From the NCBI GenBank assembly GCA_019321725.1, contig CM033116.1:8698841-8762840 (forward strand): a stretch of 64,000 bases of DNA, written 5' to 3'. Both the position numbers and the translations under genes were made by a program. This stretch comes from Paulownia fortunei (taxonomy: Eukaryota; Streptophyta; Magnoliopsida; Lamiales; Paulowniaceae). This document shows, piece by piece, positions 23,262-35,560 of this stretch. The notes under the pieces were generated by a model. It made no database searches and was not told the DNA's origin. It saw nothing but the letters and a program-made list of their open reading frames with translations. Every line of letters begins with the position of its first letter. Positions within the stretch are counted from its first letter, which is position 1.

Positions 23262-23500
23262 ACTCAGTTTATACTTATGCGGGTTGGGAGTATCCATTGT
23301 TTAATCACCTTGGATTAAGTAGGGTATTTAATATTTTAATCACATAAAATACCTCTAGTGGATTAATTAATATTTTAACCACATGTATTCACTTTTGGTG
23401 GGGTGACTTACCAGTTTAACCACGTGCACTACCTTTAGTAGGTATTATTCACAGTTTATACTCATGCGAGTTAGGAGTAATATGCATTTTAGGCTAAAGG
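23262..23500 (-). repeat. Degenerate tandem repeats downstream of GYP-B integrase
   Basis: About four to five units of roughly 50 bases. On the minus strand they carry GTATAAACTG, GTGGTTAAA and short inverted repeats such as CCTACTAAAGGTAG. The minus-strand ACTCCTAACTCGCATGAGTA resembles the core unit of the GYP-A minisatellite. Confidence 0.6.
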
Positions 23501-23505
23501 TAAGT

Positions 23506-24690
23506 TCAAGCATAATAGCATTTTAAGAACTTTCCATTTATTGGGCCAATTCTTAGGCCATCTTCAACAACCAAATTGTAAGCTCCATTTGTGTAAACTT
23601 CTTTAACAACATAAGGACCATCCCACTTTGATGTAAACTTGTTTCTAGTCCTATGAGTAGTAATGATTGGCCTTCTCGCAGCAAGTACCATATCACCAAT
23701 TTGAAAAAAACGTGACATACTTTTTTGTTGAACGCCTTGGAAAGGTGAGCTTGATAACACTCAAGTCTTTGTTGCGCTTTTAACCTTTTCTCATCAAGAG
23801 CTTCCAACTTTTCAAGGCGCAAGTGTGCATTTTCTTCCTCAGTTAGTCCTTCTTGTATGGCTATCCTCAATGATAGAATTTGCCGCTCAAGAGGAATGAC
23901 AACTTCAATGACATACACTAATGCATAAAGAGTCATTTGTGTAGGTATTCTATAAGTGGTTCTATATGCCCATAAAGCTTTTTTGATTCTTTCATGTCAG
24001 TTTCTCTTTGACTTAGCAATCACATTCTTCAACAAATTACACAGTCTTATTGAATGCTTCAACATGGCCATTAGCAATGGCATAATATATAGAAGATTTT
24101 CTTTGCTTGAAACCAAACTTCTGACAAAGCTTGTCTATCAAACTATTGCAAAAAGGCTTTCCATTATCCGTGATTATATATCACAGAATCCCATAGCAAT
24201 AAATAATATTGATGAGGATAAAGTAGCTACATTTTCTTTCTTCACTTCTTTGAGAGTTATTGCTTCAACCCACTCACAAAAGTAGTCAATTGCAGCCAAA
24301 ATGTACAAATGCCCACTAGAGGACTTTGTCATAGGTCCAACCACATCTAAGCTCCAAGCATCGAATGGCCATGAAGCAAGAGTAAGGTGTAATGGCTCAG
24401 GCAGTTAGTGAATGAGGTTTGTATAAAATTGGCAAGCTTGATATCTTTGCACGTAATCTATACAACCTTTACCATTGTCGGCCAATAATAACTTATTTTT
24501 TTTATTCAAATGGCAACTTTAAGCCTAGTAGATGAGCACCACAAATCCCTGAATGGGATTCTTCCATAGCTTGGATGGCCTCATCATCACCTAAACATCT
24601 CAAGAAGACAAAGTATGCCCTTGTAATAAATAAAATGAGCCGCACGATGCTGAATATCAACTCTTTGGCGTGGGTCATCAGGTAGCTTCT
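23506..24690 (-). pseudogene. GYP-B integrase, broken
   Basis: Minus-strand frames show the pieces of a Ty3/gypsy integrase in order: the HHCC-type region (EESHSGICGAHL), the core (SWPFDAWSLDVVGPM, HLYILAAIDYF), ALWAYRTTYRIPTQM, and the C-terminal domain (RNKFTSKWDGPYVVKEV...GPINGKFLKCYY). No chromodomain follows, as expected outside the chromovirus clade. Frameshifts occur between the HHCC and core regions and within the core, and the D-D-E triad cannot be read in one frame. Confidence 0.85.
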
Positions 24691-25270
24691 CATACTTTAA
24701 ATAATCCATAAGTGGTTGACGCCAATATTCCTTCTCAATTTCAAACACTTCAACAACAAGGTTTTCTTCTTCTTCATCACAACTCTTATCCTCAAAGATT
24801 AGTGGTACAACCCAACTTTTACATATTGGCGCACGAACTTCACCTTCAGTCATGGCGAGTGTAGAAGTGAGATTTGCTAAAGCATCATCTTGTTTATTAT
24901 CCTTCCTTGGTACATGTTCAATTACTATATCTCCAAGACATCTAATAAGTATTTTATTATAATTGAAACATGGAAGTAGGTCAGGTTTCTTGACTTCATA
25001 CAAACCAAGCAACTAATTAGCTACTAATTTAGAATCTCCATATACCTCAAGATGCAATTATTTTATGTCAACAACCATTTCGAGTCCAAGGATAAGAGCT
25101 TGATATTCAACAACATTATTTGAACAATTTTAGGTTAAGGTAAAGGAGTATGGCAACACTTCCCCAGATGTAATGAATACAACTCTAGTACTGGCTCCTC
25201 CTCTATGAGAAGCTCCATTCCAAGGAAGAGTGACTTCAATTACTATAACATCTTCATGTGGTAGGTCATC
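24587..25270 (-). pseudogene. GYP-B archaeal-type RNase H domain, broken
   Basis: Minus-strand translation gives WNGASHRGGAS, PYSFTL, NNVVEYQALILGLEMV, VYGDSKLVAN and HVPRKDNKQDDALANL. This is the RVT_3/archaeal-like RNase H found as an additional domain in Tat elements. Stops interrupt at about 25130 and 25015, including TAG in place of the glutamine after KLVAN. Confidence 0.8.
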
Positions 25271-25470
25271 AAGGGCTCCCACTCAGTAGGGATATGATGA
25301 TCAACCAAGAAATCTACCAAAACTTGTCATTTCACAGCCTTTTGAGGGATATACACAATCTAAAATTGTTGCAACTAAAGGTACCACCTTGCAAGTCTAT
25401 CATAAAGAACCGGCCTTATCATGACTTACTTTAGTGGATTTGCTTTTGCGACAATACAAATAATATGAGC

Positions 25471-25704
25471 CTAAAAATAATGCTTCATCTTCTGGATTGC
25501 AAAGATGATGGCCAAGCATAACTTTTTGATTGATGAGTAGTTTAATTCATTTAGCGTCATCATTATACTAAAATAGTATAAGGTATTCTCCTTCCAATCA
25601 TTATTCTCTTGCGCTAGTAAAGCTCCAACAAAATGATCTTGAGCAATAATATAGAGTATCAATGGGCGTCCAGCTACTGGTGTAACCAACACAAGAGGCG
25701 TCAT
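25471..25704 (-). pseudogene. GYP-B RT-connected RNase H domain (fragment)
   Basis: An open 77-residue minus-strand segment: VAGRPLILYIIAQDHFVGALLAQEN ... LNYSSIKKLCLAIIFAIQKMKHYF, the domain that directly follows RT in plant Ty3/gypsy pol. It fits between the RT remnant at 25870-26288 and the second RNase H. Confidence 0.85.
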
Positions 25705-25864
25705 TAGATAAGTCTTTATACTTTTGAAAGCATTCCTACAAGACTCATATTACTCAAATAGAACACCTTTCTTCATGAGGTGATTGAATGGCTGACATCG
25801 ACCAACCAAATTTGAAATAAATCCTCAAATATATGTTAATTTTCCTTGTAAACTTTTAAGTTCT

Positions 25865-26288
25865 TGAATGTTTTAAGGTTCAGGCATCTTTAGAATGGCA
25901 TCAATTTTTGCTTGCTCCATATCAATCTCTTGATGAGGAATAATGAACCCAAGGAATTTTCCAAACTTAACACCAAATGCACATTTCAATAGATTTATCT
26001 TGAGTTGATATCTTCTTAAGTGCTCAAATACTTTCCTTAGATTACGAAGATGATCTTCTTGCCCTTTGGACTTTACAAACACATAATCAACATAGCACTC
26101 AATATTTTATGAAGCATATCATCAAAAATCTTCTGCATAGCCCTTTGTTATGTAGCACTAGCATTCTTCAATCCAAATGGCATCACTTTGTAATCATATA
26201 TACCTTTGGGGGTACAAAATGTTGTTAGTTCTTCATCCTTTGGTACCATGCGTATTTGGTCATATCTAGATGATCCATCCATAAAGGA
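25865..26288 (-). pseudogene. GYP-B reverse transcriptase, C-terminal part
   Basis: Continues the RT interrupted by GYP-C: MDGSSRYDQIRM, GIYDYKVMPFGLKNAS, the catalytic-loop region, then KFLGFII and AKIDAILKMPEP. A one-base frameshift lies just before the catalytic loop. The loop reads YVDY in the restored frame where YVDD is expected, so the second catalytic aspartate is lost as well. The enzyme is inactive. Confidence 0.85.
26284..26288. repeat. GYP-C target-site duplication, left
   Basis: AAGGA directly before the GYP-C LTR, repeated at 33304-33308. Confidence 0.9.
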
Positions 26289-28293
26289 TGATAAATGCAT
26301 AATTTTATATATTTTGTATCAATTTTACTATGTCTTCCTTGATTTGTTCTTGTTAATATTAGATTTTTATTAATGTTTTGTGTATGATAGGAAATTGGGG
26401 ATCAAGTGATAAAAAATAAGTCAAAACGAAGTTGAAAGAAGCATTCTTGTGCAAAATCTTATTGACACAGTACCACTACGACAAATTTTGTATTTTGGAC
26501 ATAACTTTATGATCTAAATGTCTATTGACCTAATTCTTGGCTTATAGGAAAGATAAGTTATAGATCTACAACTTTTATGTTGACAACTTATCCCATTTCA
26601 ATTGATTTCACAGAAACACATTCAATTAAAGAGTCAAATATATACTGAAACTTCTAGATGCGACAGTCTTTGTATTTTTGGCATAACTCTCTACAGATGT
26701 CATATTGAGTTGATTCAAGTTGTCTTTTAAAATCCAAGAAAGGTAGCTACAATTCCTTAGAAGACATAAAAGCCTAGTTTAAATTAGAAAAGGCTAATAA
26801 ATGGCTTATAAAAAGAATGAATAGGGTCGTAGCGCCAAGAGGACAGATTATTTGGCATTGCGGCCCCAAAAATTAGAGCTGCGGTGCTAGTTGGACATAA
26901 GGTTTAGAGCTGTGGTGCCAGTTGGACAGAATGTCAAGAGCCGCAGCCCCAGTTCACGAAAATATGAAAACACAATTTTTAAGTCCGATTTTGGGACTTC
27001 TTTTTTAGAGGATTTTAAAAGGAATATTCCAAGACAAATGTGGGGAACTCTTTTAGCCTAAAAATATGGAGGAAAAGGAGAGGAAACATAGGAAAAACTA
27101 ATAAAATGGGAAGAATTTCAGGTTTCTTTTGGAAGATTCTTTTGGAAAAAACTATGAAAAGTAGAAGGTTTTCAGGGGTCATTATTCCTATAAAAGGGGG
27201 AGAGGAGCTTAAATCATGGAGACTCATTCTTTAGAATTCATACACATATTTGGGAAGTAATAATGGGGTCTTGAGCATCAAGGAAAACAAAATGAAAGAG
27301 GCTTGGAGAAGGAAACATCCATAATCCACCATCAACATCAACTATCTTCTTCAACTAATAAGTTTCTTTGACTCCCAATATTAATTTTAATTTTTTTGTC
27401 ATTTTTATCATGTTAGGCTAAACTTCCTTATTGGTTGAAGGTGATTTCAAAGCCCTAGACATGAGCTCTTGTAGTTAAATGTTTGATATTATTAACCAAC
27501 TTTCCAATTAAAGTTATTTATATTTTTCTATGCTTAATGTCTTATGGGTATTTTATTGCTTTGTTTGAGTGTGCAACCAAATTGGGTTTGAGAACTCCCC
27601 ATAACTAGAATAGAGATTTTAGATCTGTAATTATCTTGAATTTCTAATCATGTTTAGTAAATTATGATTAATGATTATGGGATATTTTTGTTAATTGCAA
27701 TGAAAAATATAACCTAAGTTAAATGACCCAAGCTTGTGCGGTTGTTACTTAGATCAATCTATTTTTTTTTATTTTAATGTATCCACTGAATTAAATATAA
27801 AGAGCTTGTTCTAGTTGTTTGGTGGGTAGGGAATTAGGTAGATAGCTTGTTCTACCTAACAAATAATTAAGGAAAGATTGGGGTAATAGAGCTTGTTATT
27901 ACCTACGATTGATAATTTCAATAGTATGTTGTTAATAATATTGATATGAAATTACAACTCATTGTCTAGTGGCGGCAAAGGAAACCTCAACCAACGTTAA
28001 TCGATTGTTGTTTATTATTTTAATTTTGATTGCTTTATATTTTAATCAGTTTTAATTGTTATAATTTAGTTACTCAATTCAACCCCCCAACCGTTTATTA
28101 TTTAATTCTAGAGTTTAGTTGTTGAACTCTTAGTTTTAGGTTAGTAATTTTGAAATTATAATTCTTAGTTAGTGAGTCGATATTAAATCAGTTAGCCTTG
28201 ATCCTCATGGGATCGACTCTTACTCACTCTATACTCGTTAAAATTTTATTGAAGAGTAAGATTTAAATTTGGTAGGCCTATAACAATCGATCA
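26289..28293 (+). repeat. GYP-C 5' LTR
   Basis: About 2.0 kb, starts TGATAAATGC and ends TCGATCA. Core promoter CTATAAAAGG at about 27188-27197. Confidence 0.9.
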
Positions 28294-28299
28294 AGTTTT

Positions 28300-28318
28300 T
28301 GACGTCGTTGTCGGGTCA
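28300..28318 (+). promoter_or_regulatory. GYP-C primer-binding site (tRNA-Asp-like, decayed)
   Basis: TGACGTCGTTGTCGGGTCA six bases after the LTR resembles TGGCGCCGTTGCCGGGGA, the complement of the plant tRNA-Asp 3' end used by Athila/Tat elements. Most differences are G-to-A or C-to-T transitions, as expected from cytosine-methylation decay. Confidence 0.65.
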
Positions 28319-28400
28319 AACGTCTAATTGATTTATTATCCTTTTTAGTTTTTCATTTTACTTTATTTAATTTAATTTATTTTATTTTCTAATTGCAGAT

Positions 28401-29600
28401 ATGGCTATAAATTTTCAACAATTCATCACTTATAATGATTTACCGCTGCCATGTCAGAGTGTTAATAAGGTGCACACATCACTACTTGAACAAAAACTCA
28501 CACCTTACCTCTTTAGTGCAACAAATGGTTATAGGGCAACAAGCCAAAGCACGTGGAGCATGTTCCATGGTAGGACATCCCACGAATATATGTTCATTCC
28601 TCCAAGAAAGTTCTATGGAGCAAGCAAATATGATTAGTGGTTTTCCTTGTCAACCAAGGCAAATATATAATTCCTTCTCCAACACTTATAATGAACGATG
28701 GATGTATCATCCTAATTTGAGATACGAGAACTAACAACAATAAACTATTTCATTTCAATTGCCAAATTGACCACCGAATTTTCTCCAATCAAATATGCAA
28801 CCACATTTCTAATCTCCACAACCATCAAGCACATCCTTGGAGGATCTCGTGAAAGGACTTGCTACCAACACTATGCAATTTCAATAAACCACACAGGCCC
28901 GTCTCTAATATATTGAGAATCAAATAGGGCAAATGGCCACTAGCGTAAGCCAATTAGAACACAAGGATGGGGTAAGTTACCTTCCCAATCCATGGAAAAT
29001 CCTAAGGAAGATGCAAATGCCTTGACTCTTAGAATTGGAAAGCAATTGGAGTCTCATAGCTTGCCAACAAAAGGAGTATCCAAAGAGGTTGAAAAGGGTG
29101 AATCAAGCAATACTATCCCTTTCTTAGATGATTCTCACTTTTCTATTCATCTACCACTCATAGTCAAGGAGAATCCAAAGTTCGTAACCACTTATAAACC
29201 TCTCTCTCATACTTGTGTAACACCTCCACCTTTTTCTAGCAGGTTAGCAAAGTCTAAAAAAGAGGAGCATGAAAAGGAGATCTTTGAATTTTTTTTAAAA
29301 ATGGAGATAAACATCCTTATTCTTGTTTCGGTCAAGCAAGTACCTCGTTATGCCAAACTTCTCAAGAAGCTATGCACCAACAATAGGAAGTTGAGAGGGG
29401 ATGAAAAAACACCTACAATGGAGCTTAAACCAATTCCAGACCATCTCAAATATGTCTACTTGAGTGAGAAAGAAACACCACTAGTGAATATTGCTAAAGA
29501 CCTCACCCAAGTACAAGAGGATAAATTTTTTTGGGTACTTCGAAATCATAAGACAATGATTGGATGGACGATGGCAATGTCAATATATGTTGATCAATGA
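28401..29600 (+). pseudogene. GYP-C gag and pre-RT linker, deleted and broken
   Basis: 28401-28734 starts MAINFQQFI and passes directly to a zinc-knuckle-like ACSMVGHPTNIC; the capsid domain that normally lies between is missing. Further on, NSFSNTYNERW, SLEDLVKGLATNTMQFQ and ENQIGQMATSVSQLE are read across stops. 28992-29600 is open for 202 residues: NPKEDANALTLRIGKQLES, PPPFSSRLAKSKKEE, SVKQVPRYAKLLKKLC, then LKPIPDHLKYVYL and IGWTMA. The last two normally lie between protease and RT, so protease has been lost by deletion. Confidence 0.8.
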
Positions 29601-31348
29601 AAAAAGAGGCAATGTCGGGCTGAGGGCGTTAAATCAATCTCTTATTGGGAGGTAACCCAACGGATGGAAAAGAAGGCATTGAGAGCTTATAATCATAGAT
29701 TTTTATATTTCTAACTCTTATTCTCTTTTCTTTCTATCCATTTTATTTTATATAGTTATTTTATTTTGCTTTGTTTGTGTATACTAATCCAACCCTATTA
29801 CATTTAATTCTTTATTTTAGTAGCCTAGGCTTACGTTGAGGACAATGTAAGAATTAAGTATGGGGAATGATTTAGACATATTTTTTTTAAGTTTTTGACT
29901 TACATTTTTCCTTGTTTTGTTTTATTTGCATCTAGTTTTTAAATTTTTGAGTCTTAGGTGTTCTTCCAATTTCTATGATAAGAATTGAGCATGAATGATA
30001 TGGTTGTGTTTGACGATACATGTTGTTTAGACCTTGATGTTATTATTTGATTAATATATTTTTCGTGATGATCATACTCAACTCTTTTTGCACAAATAGT
30101 TATGTTATTTGGTATGGAGACAAGTATATCAAAATAAGTAGTTCTTATACCCTCACTTTAATTATCACTTAGGTTTTGATATGTGGGGGTTGAATATTAG
30201 AACTCTTTTGGAGGTTTGTCGAGGTGAACAACTGATTGAGCATCACTTGAAAAATGATCAAGGCATTAGGATTTCTAGCACAATGGTCAAATCAGTTTGC
30301 TTACTATATGATGTTCCAAGAGAACATTCCCCATAGTGAGCCACTTTGAGCCTTTTATTGAATAAGCTATTTTTGTGGTAACCATATCTTCTTACCCAGT
30401 CTAAATATACTATTATCGTACTTTTGTTCTAAAAATAAATTGTAACTTGAGAGATATTTCAATGACAAGATGAGCTTGCAAAAGAAATTTGGGATGAAAT
30501 AGAAGATAAGTATGGGGAACTCAAAGAAAGGAAAGAATGGAAAAATTAAAAAAACATATTTATACAAAAAAAAAGAAAAAAAAAAGGAAAAAAGTTGCAA
30601 AATTTAAAAAAAAAAACTTATTATGAGTTGTAACAAAAAAAAAAAGATATTGCAAAGTTGATGAGAATAATGAAGAAGGGTCCAATACAATGATATTATG
30701 CCTCAATGTTGAAACTTGTGGATTATGAGAATCATTCCTTGATGAGATTTATATCTCTCATGCGATGAAGTTTTTAGAATCTTATTGCATTCTATCTCTT
30801 TCTTTCTTAAGCCACACACTACCCCTTGGCCCCATTACAATAATTATTTAAGACTTTTTGATTTTATGTGGTGCCTTCGATGTAGTGGAGATATGTGTCA
30901 AAGGATGAGCCTATGATGTTTGACTCTTTCATTAGAGGTCGGGTGATGGCTTTTATGAGGTTTTATGGGAATTCACATATTTGAATCATGCATAGTTTCA
31001 TCACTATTGACAATGGCTATTCACATACTCACAATTGAGTATGATTATTGTGGAAGTGTATTTACTTTTGAATAATTAAGGGTTAGATTCAACATTTGTT
31101 TGATTTCATTATCATATTACTTTGTTGCTCTTTGAGAATTAATCGTTGGAAGTTAGGTGTCATAGGTGTTTGTGGGTATCAACATTGGAAGCCCTCACGA
31201 GACTACAACTCATCCTTTATGGTCCACCTAGGGGTTTAAAGTCTTGTTGCATGTGCTAAATGCAATAGTGATTTTCTATGAAAATATTAGCTTAATTTGT
31301 GTTTTTAGGTTTGCTTGAAGACGAGCAAAGGTTAAGTGTAGGAGAATT
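29601..31348. other. GYP-C 3' non-coding internal region
   Basis: No coding homology. A short inverted repeat TTGGGAGGTAACCCAA (29645-29660) is the degenerate form of the TTGGGAGGCAACCCAA motif common in Athila/Tat elements. A/T homopolymer runs fill 30540-30650. Confidence 0.6.
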
Positions 31349-33303
31349 TGATAAGTGCATATTTTTATATATTTTGTATTAATTTCACTATGTCTTCCTC
31401 TCTTTATTCTTTTTAATATTAGATTTTTATTAATGTTTTGTGTATGATAGGATTTTGGGGATCAAGAGTTAAAAAATGAGCCAAAACAAAGTTGAAATAA
31501 GCATTCTTGGGCAAAATCTTATTGACACGGTGCCACTGCAGCAAGTTTTGTATTTTGGCCAGAAATTTATGATCCAAAGATCTATTGACCTGATTCTTGG
31601 CTTATTGGAAATATAAGTTATAGATCTACAACTTTTGATGTTGACAACTTATCTCATTTCAATTGATTTCAAAGAGAAAAATTCAATTAAAGAGTCAAAC
31701 GTGTACTGAAACTTCCAGATGTAGCAATCTTTGTATTTTTGGCATAGATCTCTCTACAGATGTCATATTGAGTTGATTCAAGTGTCTTTTGAAAGATAAG
31801 AATGTAGTACAATTCATTAGAAGACACAAAAGGCTAATATAAAGTAGAAAAAGCTAAAAAATAGCTTACAAGAAGAATGATTAGGGTCACAATGCCAAGA
31901 GGACAGATTGTTTGGCGCCGCGGCACCAGTTGGACAGAATGTCTGGAGCCATGGCCCCAGAAATCAAAGCTGCGGCCCCAGTTCGCAAAAATCTGAAAAC
32001 ATGATTTTTAAGTCCAGTTTTGGTACTTCTTTTTTGGAGGATTTTAAAAGGAATATTCCAAGACAAATGTAGGGAATTATTTTGGCCTAAAAATATGGAG
32101 GAAAATGAAAGGAAACATGGGAACAAGCCAATAAAAAGGGAAGAATTTTATGTTTCTTTTGGAATATTCTCTTGGAAAAGCCATGAAAAGTAGAAGGTTT
32201 TCAGGGGTCATTATTTCCTTAAAAGGGGGAGAGGAGCTTAAATCAAGGGGGACTAATTCTCTAGAATTCATACACATATTTAGAAAGCAATCTTAAGGTC
32301 TTGGGCATCAAGGAAGACAAAGTGAAAGAGGCTTGGAGAAGGAGACATCCATAAACTACCATCAACATTAACTATCTTTTTCAACCAATAAGTTTCTTTG
32401 ACTCCCAATGTTGTTAATTTTAATTCTCTTGTCATTTTTTATCATGTTGGGAGTGATTCAAAGCCCTAGACATGAGTTCTTGTAATTAAATGTTTGATAT
32501 TATTGACCAACTTTCCAATTAAAGTTGTTTATATTTTTCTATGCTTAATGTCTTATAGGTATTTTATTGTTTTGTTTAGGTGTGCAACCAAATTGGGTTT
32601 GAGAACTCCCTACAACTAGATTAGAGATTTTAGATCCGTAATTATCTTGAATTTTTAATCATGTTTAATAAATTGTGATTAATGATTATGAGATATTTTT
32701 GTTAATTGCAATGAAAAATATAACCTAAGTTAAATGACCAAAGCTTGTGTGGTTGTTGTTTAGATCAATCTATCTTTCTTGTTTTAATGCATTCACTGAA
32801 TTAAATATAAAGAGCTTGTTCTAGTTGTTTGGTGGGTAAGGAATTAGGTAGATAGCTTATTCTACCTAACAAATAACTAAGGAAAGATTGGGGTAATAGA
32901 GGTTCTTTTTACCTATAGTTAATAATTTCAATAATAAGTTATTAATAATATTGATATGAAATTACAACTCATTGTCTAGTGGCGGCGCGAAGAAAACCCA
33001 ACTAATTTTAATCGATTGTTGCTTGTTTTTTTTATTTTGATTTTGATTGCTTTATATTTTAATTAGTTTTAATTTTTGCAATTTAGTTACTCAATTCAAC
33101 CCCCTCAACCGTTTGTTGTTTATTTCTAAAGTTTAGTTGTTGAACTCTTAATTTAGGTTAGTAATTTTGAAGTTAAAATTCTTAGTTAGATAGTAAGTCC
33201 ATTAGCCTTGATCCTCGTGGGATCAACTCTTACTCGCTCTATACTCATTAAAAATTTATTGAAAAATAAGGTTTAGATTTGGTAGGCCTACAACTGTCGA
33301 TCA
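31349..33303 (+). repeat. GYP-C 3' LTR
   Basis: Aligns with 26289-28293 with scattered substitutions and small indels. The TATA box is damaged in this copy (CCTTAAAAGG at about 32216). Confidence 0.9.
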
Positions 33304-33770
33304 AAGGATAATATTGCATGTCCCATAGTAGCATCGATCATGAGTTCAGTAATGGGCAACGAAAAGTCATCTTTAAGACATGCACCATTCAGATCTCTAA
33401 AATCAACACAGACTCGAATCTGGCCATTATTGTTTTCTCACCGGAACAATACTAGAGGTCTATGTGGGATACTTGACTTCTTGAATGAACCCAACTTCAA
33501 TAAGTTTATTCACTTCTGCTTCAATTAATGGGACCAACTCATGCCGAAATTGAGATTGAGCTTGTTTGACATGATGAGCTCCCTTCTTAATAGATAAGTG
33601 ATAGACTGCCACTTTTGGATCCAATCAAGGAATTTCTTTGTATGACCATGCAAATATATCTTTGAACTCATATAGTAGTTTAATGTATGCTTTCTTTTCA
33701 TCATAGGTCAACAACACACTAATATATATTGGTCGAGGGTTATCAGCATCGCCTAAATTAATCTCTTTTA
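33304..33770 (-). pseudogene. GYP-B reverse transcriptase, N-terminal part
   Basis: Minus-strand translation: IYISVLLTYDEK, YEFKDIFAWSYKEIP, VRKNNGQIRVCVDFRDLN, DDFSLPITELMID, ATMGHAILS, ending at the GYP-C insertion. A stop at about 33489 interrupts it. The bases before 33304 are duplicated at 26284-26288, and the reading continues there. Confidence 0.85.
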
Positions 33771-35227
33771 ATTTATAATGGCTTCAATACCTTTTTCAAG
33801 CTCAAGAGGAGCAGCCTCAACATCCTCTTCTTTAACTGGAACTTCTTCACTTAAAGTGATATGATTTTTTGACACAACACCACCTTCTTCATGTTCAATC
33901 TTCTTGAAATCAACACATATCCTTATACGAACTATTTTCATGGTGTCATCAATTTTTCTAATATAGCCGCCACTGATCAATTTGAGGATTTTCTTTTACA
34001 GACAATCCTTAACATTTTGAGGAATTGCATGGTCGATGCCACTACTTATGTGATAAGAGGAAGCCACACATTCTCTATCATCTTCTTCATTATCTTGGGT
34101 TCATGCAAAAACAATAATTAGCAATCTAACCTTTAAGACTTTGTTGCATAATATGATCAAAGTAGTGCATCGTCTCATACGGGATGGGATCAGACTTTGA
34201 AGTTCTTGAGTGGCTCATGACCTATCAACCTTCTTTAAATGCCTTGATATTTTGGAGACACCCAATCTTCGATTCTTGGTTCTATTACGCGTTAATTTTC
34301 TAGACAAACCAAGTCTATCAAAGACAGATACTCGTTGCACCTTTTTTCCATTTTTATCAAATGCATTATTTGTTGATGAAAATCCTTCCTCAGTTACATG
34401 ATTACTGCTGGCTCTTATAATAGCAATACGAATAGGAATTTGTTGTGCAAATCCAAGGCCCATTCGAGTACTTTTAATAGCATACCCTCTTTTTTTCAAT
34501 ATCTTTTGGGTAGCGTTAAGCCAATGTGCTTGTTCGTCAATAGCTTCAAGAGAGAGTTTTCCCATAGTAGAATCTTCTTATGGGTTGTATCCAGCTTTAA
34601 TGAGAAGTTGGTAGGATTTCAAATCAAAGCACTTTACAGCTTGGAGTTCTAAACATTCTCCATATTTTTTCCTAGGTCCTTGAATCGGGCGAACAAACCC
34701 TTTAAGTAGTTGAGGAGATGGCTTCTTTGTATCAAGTTTGGCTAATGGTAATACCAACTCTTTCAATAACTCAATGCCAGTGAGAGACGATTCACCTTTT
34801 GAGTGACCTCCATCATAGTTAACTGGTAAGGTTTCTTTGTTTTTACCTCCATCAACTTGATCATTTTGTTTGTTTAATTGCTCAAGAAATCAGCTTTCTT
34901 TGGCCTTTGTCGACTTTGCATCTTTAAGATAGTACTTAATATCAACGAAATGTGATTTGGCCTCAGTAAAAGATTTATCATCACCAAGCACTCTTTTCAC
35001 CATTCCCTCTCGACAATACTTGAAGCACTAGTGTCAAGTAGAAGGAATTACTCCATTTTCGTGTAGCCAAGGACAACCAAGAAATAGGTTATATGATGTT
35101 TTGGCATCTATGACATAAATTAGCGCAATTGATGCCATATCATCCATCAACAACTTCAACCTTATGATGCCGAGAGCCCTTTGCTCCCTTGATTGATACC
35201 TTGGATCATTAAGCGGCTATATGCAAG
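33771..35227 (-). pseudogene. GYP-B protease-RT linker region
   Basis: Open segments at 33768-33980, 34215-34565 and 34578-34766 are parts of the long protease-to-RT linker of Tat-type polyproteins. The first ends with an acidic EEVPVKEEDVEAAPLELEKG. Stops separate them and no catalytic motif is present. Confidence 0.55.
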
Positions 35228-35560
35228 TTAATGCATAGAAACTCCCAACTCCTTTATTGTACATAAGGGTAAGATATTGACTATAGAGCCTTTATAAATC
35301 AATATCATATTTACTTTTTGCTCGTGAGTGTAGTTAGTTACAAATAATGGCCTATTATGGGGTTTGGAACCAAGTAGCAAGTCCTCATCAATGAAGGTCA
35401 TTACTAAGCCACAATCATTAGTGAGAGTATGAACCCCAATCCCAGATAGACAAACTTCACTAGAGGAAACATTTTGTTCACTTGTCATGTTACATGAAAC
35501 ATCATCACCATGATCAAATCTTCGACCAACATTACACCCAGGCATATTTTCCATTATGAC
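35228..35560 (-). pseudogene. GYP-B aspartic protease, active site lost
   Basis: Minus-strand ORF with FIDEDLLLGSKPHNRPLFV and then ILIYKGSIVNILPL. The family has a D-(G/N)-G-S active site after IL-V; here that aspartate position reads Tyr, so the protease is inactive. Confidence 0.75.

Larger units (their letters stand above)
26289..33303 (+). mobile_element. GYP-C: Athila/Tat-type non-autonomous gypsy element nested in GYP-B
   Basis: LTRs 26289-28293 and 31349-33303, both TGATAA...GATCA, with perfect 5-bp duplication AAGGA. A tRNA-Asp-like primer-binding site follows the 5' LTR, and a purine-rich tract (TGTAGGAGAATT) precedes the 3' LTR. The internal 3 kb has only gag remnants and a short pre-RT linker; protease, RT and integrase are absent. 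It is inserted in the RT of GYP-B, just upstream of the FMDG-type motif, in the opposite orientation. Confidence 0.92.

Noticed and set aside
29645..29660. TTGGGAGGTAACCCAA hairpin as a terminator
   Set aside because: It is a recurrent motif of Athila/Tat-type elements; no bacterial-type terminator is expected in plant nuclear DNA.
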